From: Povalibacter uvarum | GTDB lineage: Bacteria; Pseudomonadota; Gammaproteobacteria; Steroidobacterales; Steroidobacteraceae | Assembly (NCBI RefSeq): GCF_014202975.1 | Contig: NZ_JACHHZ010000002.1 | Span: 496,001 to 560,000, forward strand | DNA: 64,000 nucleotides | Direction of reading: 5' to 3' | Shown: positions 36,081 to 45,727 of the stretch, one piece after another | Layout: each line of letters begins with the position of its first letter | How positions within the stretch are numbered: the first letter of the stretch is position 1 | Program-made: the position numbers and the translations under genes | Notes under the pieces: generated by a model | What the model was told of the DNA's origin: nothing | Database searches by the model: none | The model's input: the letters and a program-made list of their open reading frames with translations, nothing else

Positions 36081-36196
36081 GCTGTGGGTCCGGCTTTAGC
36101 CGGACGTCATCGCCGCAGGCGATCTTGGTTGCGGGTCCGGCGAGCCGGACAGATCGCCTGTCGGCGATGGCTTCCGACTGAAGTCGGACCCACAGC
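36081..36196. repeat. Palindromic intergenic element (GTGGGTCCG type), copy 1
   Basis: Outer arms GCTGTGGGTCCG and CGGACCCACAGC pair over 116 bp. Inner stems are GTCCGGC-TTTA-GCCGGAC and ATCGCC-GCA-GGCGAT. A related 79-bp element with the same outer arms is at 51837-51915. Located between the isomerase gene and the convergent molybdenum-hydroxylase operon, where it may act as a bidirectional terminator. Confidence 0.9.
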
Positions 36197-36202
36197 AGGA
36201 GA

Positions 36203-37186
36203 TCAGCGCGTCGCCGCGTCGAGGATCGTCCGTCGGATAACTGCCTCGAGCACATCCACCTTGTAAGCATTCCGCGATAGCGGCTTCGCCTTGCTCACCG
36301 CTGCTCGCGCCGCGCGGCGTGCGGCTTCCTCATCGACGCGGTGACCCAGCAGGATGGCTTCGGCTTCCGTCGCTCGCATCGGGGTTGGCGCAACCCAGCC
36401 GAGCGCGATCGCAATTGACTCCACTCGTGCATCCGACCCCCGGCGCAGTACGACGGCGACGTCGCAGAGAGGCCAATCGTAACTGTCTCGTTCGGTCTGC
36501 TTTCGATAAGCCGATTGAGTTCCATCAGCGAGAGCTGGAAGCGTGACCTGCGTGAGGATTTCCCCTTGCTGAAGCGCGGCGTCGCGGTCACGGCCAGGAT
36601 CCGGCGGCAGGAGGAAGTCGCTAATCGCAACTGTGTGCTGGCCTCGCACCGACGAGAGCTGGACACGTGCGTCGTATGCTACGAGCGCCGTGGCTGGTGT
36701 CGATGCATGAACAAGGGGTGTCTGCTCCGTCGCAAAGATTCCGTGATACTGGTTCTCACCCTGTCGCACCGCTTCGGCGACATCCTCACCGCTGAAGTGT
36801 TCGTGCCTGAAATACCAGCATCTCGGTCGCTGCAGGAGATTGCCGCCGAGTGTCGCGACATTGCGGACCTGAGGCGTTGCGGCATGGCTCGCTGCTGCTG
36901 CGAGCGCGCCGTAGTGCTTCAGCACATTCGGATCGCTGCTGATCTGCGCGAGTGTCACGAGGGCACCCAGGTGCAGCGAACGTGAAGCATCGGTCTGGAT
37001 TCCGTCGAGGCCTTGAATCGTCCGCAGGTTCACCACGCGCGCGGGCCGAAGGATGCCTTCCTTCATCAGGTCCAGTACATCCATGCCGCCTGCCTTGGCG
37101 ATCACAGGTCGATCGTGCGTACTCTCAGCGAGCAGCCGCGATGCCTCGTCGACACTGGACGCGTCGATCCATTCGAAGCTGTTCAT
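36203..37186 (-). CDS. Molybdenum-hydroxylase FAD-binding subunit
   Basis: A 327-residue FAD-binding subunit of the xanthine-dehydrogenase family (subunit M). FAD blocks are PVIAKAGGMDVLDLMKEG, LHLGALVTLAQI, ATPQVRNVATLGGNLLQR and the C-terminal CO-dehydrogenase flavoprotein domain. In close relatives the segment after NLLQR-x-RC carries several Cys that hold an extra 4Fe-4S cluster. Here only C123 remains; the following residues are His, Ser, Glu and Gln. It overlaps the large-subunit gene as ATGA and is last in a three-gene operon. Confidence 0.9.
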   Translation of the reverse strand: MNSFEWIDASSVDEASRLLAESTHDRPVIAKAGGMDVLDLMKEGILRPARVVNLRTIQGLDGIQTDASRSLHLGALVTLAQISSDPNVLKHYGALAAAASHAATPQVRNVATLGGNLLQRPRCWYFRHEHFSGEDVAEAVRQGENQYHGIFATEQTPLVHASTPATALVAYDARVQLSSVRGQHTVAISDFLLPPDPGRDRDAALQQGEILTQVTLPALADGTQSAYRKQTERDSYDWPLCDVAVVLRRGSDARVESIAIALGWVAPTPMRATEAEAILLGHRVDEEAARRAARAAVSKAKPLSRNAYKVDVLEAVIRRTILDAATR

Positions 37187-39560
37187 GCGTTGCCCCGCTC
37201 GTCCGGCGCTCTCAGCGCTGCCAGTACGTTTGCCGGCGTCAGCGGCAGGGTGAGTATTCTTTTTCCGGTTGCGTTGAAGAATGCGTTCGCGATCGCGGCG
37301 GCGGTCGCCACGTTCGCCGGCTCGGCGACCCCGCGCGCGTCGGTCGACGATTGACCGCCAAGCTGTTCGATCAGATGAACCTCGATCGCCGGCGTTTCGC
37401 GCGAACCCACGATCTTGTACTGATCGATATTCGCATTGAGCTGCACACCACTCGCGCCGTCGAGGTGCCGCTCCTCATACAGCGCGTAGCTCACGCCCTG
37501 AATCACGCCGCCGTAGATCTGGCTCTCGACGAGCTGCGGATTGATCGGCCGTCCGCAGTCGTGCACGGCCAGCACGCGCTCGACTTTCACGACACCCGTT
37601 TCGGTGTCGACGCTGATCTGCGCGAACTGGACGCCACCAATGCCGTGACGACTCAACTGAAAGTCACCGGCCGTGCGTGCGTAGCCTTCGTAGTCCGGCA
37701 CGCGCCGCGAGCGCTGCACGATCGTGTCGATACGCGCTTCGCGAATCGCCTCACGAAAGCCCATCGACCGGGTCGGGCCCTCGACCTTTCCTCCTGAGAA
37801 AACAACCTCGCCCGGCTTGCATCCGAGCAGCGGCGCGATGTGTTTCGCGAGTTCCTGTGCAGCGCGGTAAGCGGCATTGCGTGCTGCCGGCGTCAGCGAG
37901 CTCGTCACGCGACTGCCACCCGATGGCGGCCCGGCGGGATAGCGGGAATCGCCAATGCGCGCGTCGATTTCCTCGGTGCGCAGGCCGAACTCCTCGGCGA
38001 TGACCTGCGCAAATACCGTTCTCGTTCCGGTACCGATGTCCTGCGCGCTGCTGAACGCCTGCACAGTGCCGTCGCCGAGCACACGCACTTCGCATTCAGT
38101 GTCTTTGTGCACGATGTAGTACCACTGCGATTGCGCCATACCGACACCGCGCTTGATCGGCCCCGCATCTGCGTTGGTGGGACGACGCTTCTCCCAGCCG
38201 AAGCGTTGCGCGCCGCGATGGCGTTCGACCTTGCGCGCTTTGCTGTCGTCGACGTCGCGCGTGTCGATGCGATCGCGCAGTTCTATCGGATCGATGCCCA
38301 GCTTGTCCGCGATCTCGTCGATGGCCTGCTCCAGCGCGAAGATTCCCTGGACCTGACCCGGGCCGCGAAATGCAGCGGCTGGCCCGGCGTTGGTGAAGAC
38401 ATCGTAGTGCTCAGTCGAAACGTTCGAGCACGCGTAGAGCGTCGAGTGACACGAGCCGACGCCAGCCCCCGCCGCCACTCCGCCGGTGCCGAAGCTCCGC
38501 AACCGCACCGCTGTCAGCGTGCCATCGCGTTTCGCGCCGATCTTGAGCTGCTGCACCGTAGCGGGCCGGTTGCCGACCGTTACGTGCTCTTCTCTGCGAT
38601 CGAGCATGAATCGCACTGGTGCGCGAGCCTTGCGGGAAAGATGAATCGCGAGCGCACCATAGTTCCCGATGCCGTACTTCGCGCCGAATCCACCGCCCGT
38701 GAATTCACTCAGCACGCGAACCTTCGCCGGGTCGAGACCGAAGATCTCGACGGCTTCATCGCGCACGCTCAGCGTGAACTGCGTCGAGGCGTAGAGCGTC
38801 AGTTCATCATCGCGCCAGTCGGCAACGATGCCGTGCGTCTCCATCGGCACATGCGTCTGGACCTGAGTGCGGTATTCGCGCTCGACGACGACTTCCGCGT
38901 CCGCGAAGCCCTGATCGACGTTGCCACGGGTATTCGTGGCGGGACCGCGAAGATTGCCCTTCTGATCGAGACCCTTCTGCGCCCCTCCGCCACCCGCCGT
39001 CGCGGGCTGCTCCGTCGGTCCGGGAAAGATCATCGGTGCATCCGGCTGCCGCGCTTCCTCCAGCGATACGACATGCGGCAACGGCTCATATTCGATCTGG
39101 ACGAGGCTTGCCGCTTCCCGCGCTGCCCTCGCTGATGTCGCAGCGATACCCGCGATCGGTTGGCCGAGATAGCGTACCGTCGGATAGCGCTGCTTCGCCT
39201 CGTCTCCCGGATCGCGCAAGCTCGCGGTCATGAGCACGCGATCGAGGATGTGAACCGCACGCACTCCTGGATGACGTTCAGCCTTGCTCGTATCGATCGA
39301 TCTGATTCTCGCGTGCGCCACCGTACTCGACACGGTGCAGCCGAAGAGCATGCCGTCGAGCTGCACATCGAACGTGTAGAGGGCCTGACCGGTCACCTTC
39401 TGTCGTGCGTCGAGACGCGGCGTGGGCTTCCCGACGACGGCGAGCTGATCGTTCGCCGGCCAGGGAGGTGGTTCGTCCTGGGGTACTTTTCGAACGACAT
39501 CTCGCAGGGCGTCGCCGACAATGCCGTACTGAACGGACCGGTCGCTGGATGCGGGGTCGC

Positions 39561-39564
<4 letters not shown>
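37183..39564 (-). CDS. Molybdenum-hydroxylase molybdopterin-binding large subunit
   Basis: A 793-residue aldehyde oxidase/xanthine dehydrogenase large subunit. The N-terminal hammerhead domain begins VVGKPTPRLDARQKVTGQALYTFDVQLDGMLFG. Later motifs are GGFGAKYGIGNYG, AFRGPGQVQG, AQDIGTGTRTVFAQV, and the base Glu in DARGVAEPANVATAAAIANA. The start is GTG overlapping the iron-sulfur subunit stop as GTGA; a longer frame upstream overlaps that gene completely. The substrate is unknown; likely an aldehyde or N-heterocycle. Mo-cofactor loading needs a chaperone (XdhC type), which is not seen in this window. Confidence 0.94.
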
Positions 39565-40103
<539 letters not shown>

Positions 40104-40256
40104 GACGAAGTATCGATGGGAATACGGTGGCGACAGATTACGCGCCTGAAAACGCAACGACCACCGTACAGTGAAGTTCCGCTGCGCAGCCGCAGCAGCG
40201 ACGCATCAGGGATTGCGCAATCGGCATCCGCGCCGGGAATCGGCGACAATGCGTGC

Positions 40257-40922
40257 ATGCAGTCGGTCCCGACAGAATCCGCTCACACCCTCCCGGCAGG
40301 TACCTTCGGCGCCTGGTTGAAGAGCACGCGCGCGTCGCTGCAGGGCGAAGGCGGATCGGATGTTCCTTGCGGCGACTGCGTCGGCTGCTGCGTCTCGTCC
40401 TATTTCATCCCGCTGCGGCCCAAGGACACGGCCGCGCTCCATGAGATCCCAGCGAAGTTCCTGTCGGCCACGCAGCCTCGCGGAAACTGGGTAATGGGGT
40501 ATCGCGATGACGGTACGTGCCCGATGCTGCGCGATCGCAAGTGTTCGATCTACGCCCATCGGCCGCAGACCTGCCGCGACTACGACTGCCGGGTTTTCGC
40601 GGCAGCGGGCATGGAGGCCGGCGGGCCAGACAAATCAGTGATCAACGAACGCGTGCGCGCCTGGCGATTCACTTATGCCGACGAAGCAGATCACGCCGCG
40701 CATCGCGCAGTACAGGCTGCAGCAACGTTCATCCGCGAGAAGCGTGAGCATTTCCCGGGCGGACGCGCACCAACGGCACCGACTGGCGTCGCGGTGCTGG
40801 CGGTCAAGGTCTACGAGCTGTTTCTGGATGAAGCCGCCGAGCGGCGCGATGCGGAGGCGCTTGCGGCTGACGTCGTGAAGATGGCCCGGGCGTTTGACGC
40901 CGCTTCAACGGACCTGCGCTAG
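40257..40922 (+). CDS. YkgJ-family cysteine-cluster protein
   Basis: A 221-residue protein of the YkgJ/UPF0153 family. The Cys cluster is PCGDCVGCC, then TCPMLRDRKCSIYAHRPQTCRDYDC. It probably binds zinc or an iron-sulfur cluster. It may act in maturation of metalloproteins, but no function is settled. The ATG near the first homology is used; a longer frame exists upstream but has no similarity. The divergent molybdenum-hydroxylase operon suggests possible co-regulation, inferred from position only. Its stop overlaps the 3' end of the convergent NTF2-like gene by 4 nt. Confidence 0.87.
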   Translation: MQSVPTESAHTLPAGTFGAWLKSTRASLQGEGGSDVPCGDCVGCCVSSYFIPLRPKDTAALHEIPAKFLSATQPRGNWVMGYRDDGTCPMLRDRKCSIYAHRPQTCRDYDCRVFAAAGMEAGGPDKSVINERVRAWRFTYADEADHAAHRAVQAAATFIREKREHFPGGRAPTAPTGVAVLAVKVYELFLDEAAERRDAEALAADVVKMARAFDAASTDLR

Positions 40923-41416
40923 GGATTCGATCGATACGGCTCGGGAATCGGCGCGGTCGCTTTCTCGAGCTGGTAGTACAGCGTGACGATGCGCCACTCG
41001 CCGTTGTCTTTATAGAGCTGCAGGCTGTTCACGCCGATCGCGGTCGGTTCCTTCGCATTGCGGTCCTTGCGCGATTCCACGGTCGAGAAGACTTGCGCGA
41101 GCTCTTCGTAGCGATCGATCGAGCGATGCACTTCACGCTCGTAGAAACCTTCCGCGCTCGGTGAAGCGTACAGTTCGATGAACTCCTTCACCTCGAATAC
41201 CCGCAGCTGCGGCTGGCCCGTCTTCGTGCTCACGCCGTAGATGCGGGCCTGCGGGTGGAATATCTCGCGCAGCGTTTTCACGTCGGCCGCTTTGCCTGGG
41301 TCGTTCGCCAGCGCTGCCCAGAGCTTGTCGACTGTTGTTTCGACGGAGTCGTCGGCACGTGCCAGCGTGCCGAACGCGATCATTGCCGCGAACAGTGCGA
41401 ATCGGAGCTGCATCAA
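40919..41416 (-). CDS. Exported NTF2-like (SnoaL/DUF4440-type) protein
   Basis: A 165-residue protein with signal peptide (LRFALFAAMIAFGTLARA). The body has the cone-shaped NTF2-like pattern: TTVDKLWAALAN, LREIFHPQARIYG, FIELYA, and the final GVNSLQLYKDNGEWRIVTLYYQLEK. Members bind small hydrophobic ligands or act as enzymes. It is encoded with the acyltransferase on the same strand 7 nt away, so the two may be co-transcribed. Confidence 0.8.
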   Translation of the reverse strand: MMQLRFALFAAMIAFGTLARADDSVETTVDKLWAALANDPGKAADVKTLREIFHPQARIYGVSTKTGQPQLRVFEVKEFIELYASPSAEGFYEREVHRSIDRYEELAQVFSTVESRKDRNAKEPTAIGVNSLQLYKDNGEWRIVTLYYQLEKATAPIPEPYRSNP

Positions 41417-41423
41417 TGAAAGC

Positions 41424-42539
41424 TCAGGTGCGCGAAACCGCCGCTGCTTCGACGGGCTTGCGGGCAGCCGCCGGAATGAGCTCGCGCCAGGACGGTGTCG
41501 TGCGGAACTCGATGTAGCGGAACGTGAACGCAGAGATCGCGAAGACGATCGCGAGGTAACCCGCGTAACCCAGCAATCCCGTATACATGGAATGCTTGAA
41601 ATGCAGCTGCAAGATGCCGTGCCACATATAGAGGCTGTAGCACATCACGCCGAACAACTGCAGCCAGCGCCACTGCATGACACTGGCCCACCAGCGGGAA
41701 GCCGTGAGCAGGCCCAACGTCGCCGCCAGTACGCCGAGATCGACGAGATTGTTTGCGAAAGCGCCGCTGACCGGCGGGAGTGCGCCGAGGTAGCGGAATG
41801 CCCAGATCAGTGCGCCGCCGAGAACGAGCGCGCCGCCGATCCAGAGATGAGATGCATGAGCGCGAAAGCCGTTTCGATAAAGATGCGCCGCGAACATGCC
41901 GATGACGAACTCATCGAGCCGGCCGATGACAGAGTCGCTGATCGGGTTGAGGGGCGTTGCCGCGGAGCCGATCATGAGCTGGCCGCCGATCCGTACGACG
42001 AGCGCGAGGATGAGTGCGAGCACCAGACCTTTTCTCCAGCCGAGCTTGCGCACGCCAATCACCACGAGCGGGAACAGCACCGAGAACCAGATCTCCGCAC
42101 CGAGTGACCACATCACCCAGTTGCCCGGCGGATAGAACATGCCCGGCACGAACGGATAGGTGCACGTCGCATACAGCAGCGCGACCTTGTAGAAGTACGG
42201 CTGGTTCGGCTGCAGGTCGGTCATGAAGACCAGCGAGACGATCCAGACGAATGTGTACAGCGGGATCAGGCGGATGAACCGGCGCCGATAGAACTCCCGG
42301 ATGTCACCCTGGCTGCTCATGTGCCGCTTGCCTGACGCGTACGGCAGGTAGAGGACGAAGCCCGACAGGAAGAAGAACAGGTTGACGCCGAGCCAGCCGC
42401 TCGATGCGATCAGGTCGACCAGCCAAGGCGTCGAATTGTTCGCGGCGCCGTACTTGAAATAGTCGAAGAACGAATGATGGAAAATGGTGCCGAGGATCGC
42501 GAGACCTCGCAGACCATTGATGACACCCAGTCTATCCAT
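41424..42539 (-). CDS. Acyltransferase 3 family membrane protein
   Basis: A 371-residue integral membrane acyltransferase with about ten helices. The N-terminus LGVINGLRGLAILGTIFHHSFF holds the conserved R and H-H motif. Further blocks are GVNLFFFLSGFVLYLPYA, RRFIRLIPLYTFVWIVSL, MWSLGAEIWFSVLFP. It probably acylates sugars, lipids or envelope polymers. The product is unknown. It is followed by the NTF2-like gene. Confidence 0.93.
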   Translation of the reverse strand: MDRLGVINGLRGLAILGTIFHHSFFDYFKYGAANNSTPWLVDLIASSGWLGVNLFFFLSGFVLYLPYASGKRHMSSQGDIREFYRRRFIRLIPLYTFVWIVSLVFMTDLQPNQPYFYKVALLYATCTYPFVPGMFYPPGNWVMWSLGAEIWFSVLFPLVVIGVRKLGWRKGLVLALILALVVRIGGQLMIGSAATPLNPISDSVIGRLDEFVIGMFAAHLYRNGFRAHASHLWIGGALVLGGALIWAFRYLGALPPVSGAFANNLVDLGVLAATLGLLTASRWWASVMQWRWLQLFGVMCYSLYMWHGILQLHFKHSMYTGLLGYAGYLAIVFAISAFTFRYIEFRTTPSWRELIPAAARKPVEAAAVSRT

Positions 42540-42761
42540 GTAGTGAATCCGGCTCCCCGGCGCAAAAGTGCGCGGAGCGTAGGTTGCAGACCGACATCTC
42601 GCAACTTTTGTCGGCGTCCGGCCGCGGAGCGGGAGCGTCGGGGGCGAGAGCTATGCGTGTGGCCGGGGTCCGACGGACCGCGACCAGCCACGCTGTACAG
42701 GATGCCTGTCCCCATGGGACGGTGCATCGGCCGGAAGTCTAGGTCAGGGGGAGGGATTTGC

Positions 42762-42971
42762 CTAAAGGTCTCTTGCGAAAGCGTGATCGACCGCAACTTG
42801 CGGGGAATGACCCCGGTCGTAGAGGGGGCGCCAGGCCTCCCAGTCGATGTCGTCGAGACCGACGTCCTGCAGCACTTCGGGGAAATCGGCTCGGATCACG
42901 GCCACGACTTCATCCCGCCATTGTGCCCACGCATCGGGCCACATCTGCGTTACCTGTGCGGGTTGTGCCAT
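42762..42971 (-). CDS. Small hypothetical protein
   Basis: A 69-residue soluble protein, Trp- and Asp-rich: MWPDAWAQWRDEVVAVIRADFPEVL and DIDWEAWRPLYDRGHSP. A good ribosome site (GAGGAG) precedes the ATG. Codon use and composition look coding; a much longer in-frame extension upstream is Arg/Ser-rich and not used. I do not recognise it. Confidence 0.65.
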   Translation of the reverse strand: MAQPAQVTQMWPDAWAQWRDEVVAVIRADFPEVLQDVGLDDIDWEAWRPLYDRGHSPQVAVDHAFARDL

Positions 42972-43042
42972 CGTTGGCTCCTCGATCGCGAATACTGCCG
43001 AACCATCATTGAGATCCTGTGACACCGATCCGTGGCACCGAT

Positions 43043-43058
43043 CAGTGCCGTGGCACTG
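43043..43058. promoter_or_regulatory. Inverted repeat, possible operator
   Basis: CAGTGCC-GT-GGCACTG is a perfect 7-2-7 dyad, with another GTGGCAC nearby (43032-43038). It sits 72 nt upstream of the small gene on one side and 372 nt before sbp on the other. The size fits a dimeric repressor site, but no factor is identified. Confidence 0.4.
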
Positions 43059-43293
43059 GCCGTTCGAAACGCGCACGTGCAGTACTTGTTCCGGTCGTGC
43101 AAGGGGTGCGAAGCGTAAGGGAACTTCACGACGCGCGGACCCGCAACGCTCATCAGGCAAACCCTGCTGCAAGTGCTTTCAGTGGCTGAACCCGCTGTGT
43201 TTCTCAAGTTAGACGATTGATGTGACAACGTCAGTCGAACCGAAGTCACGAACGGGTCGTAAGGGCTGGTTCGCGCCCAATGATTCGTTCGGG

Positions 43294-43332
43294 GCCCAGA
43301 ACGTTTCGTTCTGGGCGTTTCGTTCTGTTACC
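43294..43332 (+). terminator. Terminator-like hairpin in the leader of sbp
   Basis: GCCCAGAACG-TTT-CGTTCTGGGC, a perfect 10-bp stem with a 3-nt loop, is followed on the plus strand by GTTTCGTTCTGTTACC. No gene lies upstream on this strand, so it could end a small RNA or act as an attenuator for the sulfate-binding gene about 110 nt downstream. The T tract is interrupted, so efficiency is uncertain. Confidence 0.55.
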
Positions 43333-43429
43333 GCTATTTCACCCGGCGTCGACTGACTCGTCACCCTCGCGCGCATAGCCTTGCCTCCAGCGCATCGCAG
43401 TGCAGCGGACCCCGAGAGAACGTAGAACC

Positions 43430-44431
43430 ATGCGCTTGAAGTCTTTCCTGCTGGCATTTGCCGGCGTGACGCTCAGCCACATCGCGTCAGGCGCCGATCT
43501 GCTCAACGCTTCGTACGATGTTTCGCGCGAGCTGTTCGATGACATCAATCCGGCTTTCATCGCTCAATGGAAAGCGAAGACCGGCGAGGAAGTGCGCATC
43601 CGCCAGTCGCATGGCGGCTCTTCGAAGCAAGCGCGATCGGTTGCGGACGGCTTGCCAGCCGATATCGTCACGTTCAATCAGGTCACGGACATCGAGCTGC
43701 TGGAGAAACGCGGTCTCGTCGCGACCGGGTGGCGACAACGCCTGCCGCACGGAGCATCGCCCTACTACTCGTTGCCCGTGCTGCTCGTGCGCGAAGGCAA
43801 TCCAAAGAGGATTCGCGACTGGTCCGACCTGGTTCAGCCAGGGATTCAGGTCGTCTTCCCGAATCCGAAGACTTCCGGCAACGGCCGGTACACGTACCTC
43901 GCCGCATACGCTTACGCACTCGATCGATTCAAAGGCGACCGGACACAGGCGACTGCGTTCGTCGGCAAGCTGCTTGCGAACGTCCCCGTCTTCGACACAG
44001 GGGGGCGAGGTGCGAGCACCACGTTCATCGAGCGAGGCATCGGCGATGTGCTCGTGACGTTCGAATCGGAGATCACGGCGATCCGCAAGGAATATGGCAA
44101 GAGCAAGCTCGAGGCCGTGACGCCTTCGCTGAGTCTTCGCGCCGACTTCCCGGTCGCTGTCGTGGACAAGGTGGTCGACAAGAAGAGAACGCGGAAAGCG
44201 GCAACCGCCTACCTCGAGTTCCTGTTCTCACCGCAAGGCCAGGACATCATCGCAAAGCACTACAACCGGGTGGACGACCCTGCGGTCAGTCACCGATACG
44301 CGCAGCAGTTTCCGTCAGTGAAGCTGGTGACAGTGGATCAGGCGCTCGGCGGCTGGGAGGCCGTGAGCAAGGAGCACTTCGCGGACGGCGGGATTCTGGA
44401 CCGCGCGTTGCTCAACGCACCGGCGCGCTGA
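43430..44431 (+). CDS. Sulfate ABC importer, periplasmic binding protein (second copy)
   Basis: A 333-residue Sbp/CysP-family binding protein with a Sec signal (FAGVTLSHIASGADLLN). Conserved blocks are LNASYDVSRELFDDINPAF, QSHGGSSKQARSVADGL, PNPKTSGNGRYTYLAAYAYA, RGASTTFIERGIGDVLVTFESE and ADFPVAVVDKVVDKKRTR. This family captures sulfate or thiosulfate. It differs from the operon copy at 53 kb, which has a lipobox. It is transcribed opposite to the main operon and lies behind a 458-bp leader with a stem-loop. Confidence 0.92.
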   Translation: MRLKSFLLAFAGVTLSHIASGADLLNASYDVSRELFDDINPAFIAQWKAKTGEEVRIRQSHGGSSKQARSVADGLPADIVTFNQVTDIELLEKRGLVATGWRQRLPHGASPYYSLPVLLVREGNPKRIRDWSDLVQPGIQVVFPNPKTSGNGRYTYLAAYAYALDRFKGDRTQATAFVGKLLANVPVFDTGGRGASTTFIERGIGDVLVTFESEITAIRKEYGKSKLEAVTPSLSLRADFPVAVVDKVVDKKRTRKAATAYLEFLFSPQGQDIIAKHYNRVDDPAVSHRYAQQFPSVKLVTVDQALGGWEAVSKEHFADGGILDRALLNAPAR

Positions 44432-44432
44432 T

Positions 44433-44657
44433 TCAGGCAGGAAGCACCGTCGCTGCGACCGCGACCGTCGTGCTCACCACGAGTACCGCGCCGATAAACT
44501 TAGCGAAGACTCTTCCCAGGCCATCGTTGCTCGCGAGCGCTGGAGCATTCACTTCGACCGCTGCACCTTCGCGTGCTTCGAGCCGGAGCTTGTGAACGTA
44601 GCCGCTGCGATCCGGGCTTGCCCTGCGGTTGGACGGAATGACTGCAATGACGGGCAT
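44433..44657 (-). CDS. Small hypothetical protein with C-terminal membrane helix
   Basis: A possible 74-residue protein: basic N-terminus, then FIGAVLVVSTTVAVAATVLPA as one hydrophobic helix at the C-terminal end. It converges with sbp, with one base between the two stop codons. A weak purine-rich site precedes it. No recognised family; may be a chance frame. Confidence 0.4.
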   Translation of the reverse strand: MPVIAVIPSNRRASPDRSGYVHKLRLEAREGAAVEVNAPALASNDGLGRVFAKFIGAVLVVSTTVAVAATVLPA

Positions 44658-44840
44658 GACTGTCTCGTTCGGCTCGGAAGATTCGGAGTTTCGAGTCTAG
44701 ACAGCGAGCGGTCACGGACGCAGTCGCAGCGCGGTTATGAATGGGTCACCAACTGTGCGGCCTCCGCCCTGGCGAACTGTGGCGTCTCAACGGCAATCCC
44801 CGGCGCTACGCTTGTTTCCTCTACAACAGCGGAGCCGTCG

Positions 44841-45671
44841 ATGATCGTTCAACGTCTTGCAGCCTTTTCCAACGGCAACTCAGGCGGCAATCCCGCGGGC
44901 GTCGTCATTGCAGACACGCTGCCCTCGGTTGAAGAGATGCAGAGCATCGCCCGCGATGTTGGCTTTTCGGAGACCGCGTTCGCAGCGCCGAGCGGCGACC
45001 ATTGGCGAGTCCGCTACTTCGCGCCGGAAGCCGAGGTGCCCTTCTGCGGTCACGCAACGATCGCGCTGGGTGCCGCGCTTGCGATGCGCGAAGGCGATGG
45101 CACGTTTCCGCTGCAGCTCAATCAAGGCAACATCTCCGTCGAAGGACGCACCCAGGGCGACTTCTACGCTGCCGCGCTGCAGTCGCCGCCGACGAGAAGC
45201 GCGATCGCCGACGATCAAACGAGCGCTCAGGCACTCGAGCTGTTCGGCCTGAGCAAGTCAGACCTCGACGCACGCATCCCTGTCGCACGCATTCACGGCG
45301 GCGCCGATCATCTGGTCATCATGCTCAAGGATCGCGCGACGCTCGCAGCGATGAAGTACGACTTCACGAAGGGCCAGTCACTGATGCAACGGGAAGGCTG
45401 GGTCACGGTGCTGCTCGGCTACGCTGAATCCGCGCAGCGCTTTCACACTCGGAACGCATTCGCCTTCGGCGGCGTGTACGAAGATCCAGCCACTGGCGCC
45501 TCGACCGCTGCGTTCTCAGGCTACCTTCGCGACCTGGGCTGGCCCCACGGCGGCCGCATCGAAGTCCATCAGGGCGACGACATGGGCGTGCCCTCGCGGC
45601 TGACGGCGCAGATCGGCGCGAAGAAAGGGGAGTCGATCAGGGTGTCGGGGACGGCGCGCGTCATTGGGTGA
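44841..45671 (+). CDS. PhzF-family isomerase/epimerase
   Basis: A 276-residue PhzF-type protein with two diaminopimelate-epimerase-like halves. Blocks are SNGNSGGNPAGVVIADTLP, MQSIARDVGFSETAFAAPS, VRYFAPEAEVPFCGHATIALGAAL, ARIHGGADHLVIMLKDR and YEDPATGASTAAFSGYLRDLG. Glu of FSETAF is the likely catalytic acid. PhzF itself makes phenazine precursors; most paralogues have unknown substrates. The ATG with GGAG upstream is used. Convergent with the OmpR-type regulator. Confidence 0.9.
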   Translation: MIVQRLAAFSNGNSGGNPAGVVIADTLPSVEEMQSIARDVGFSETAFAAPSGDHWRVRYFAPEAEVPFCGHATIALGAALAMREGDGTFPLQLNQGNISVEGRTQGDFYAAALQSPPTRSAIADDQTSAQALELFGLSKSDLDARIPVARIHGGADHLVIMLKDRATLAAMKYDFTKGQSLMQREGWVTVLLGYAESAQRFHTRNAFAFGGVYEDPATGASTAAFSGYLRDLGWPHGGRIEVHQGDDMGVPSRLTAQIGAKKGESIRVSGTARVIG

Positions 45672-45727
45672 GCAGAGCAGTTTCGGAGATAGGAGAAGAT
45701 TTTCCGGCTCCGGCTCCCGGCTCTTCC

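Larger units (their letters stand above)
42972..43429. other. 458-bp intergenic region upstream of sulfate-binding gene
   Basis: The gap between the divergently placed small gene and sbp. It contains an inverted repeat (43043-43058), a strong stem-loop followed by a T-rich tail (43294-43332), and no convincing open frame. It must hold the promoters of both genes. Confidence 0.7.

Noticed and set aside
42972-43172. 67-residue N-terminal extension of the small protein at 42762-42971
   Set aside because: The extension is Arg/Cys/His-rich and non-folded looking, while GAGGAG directly precedes the internal ATG.
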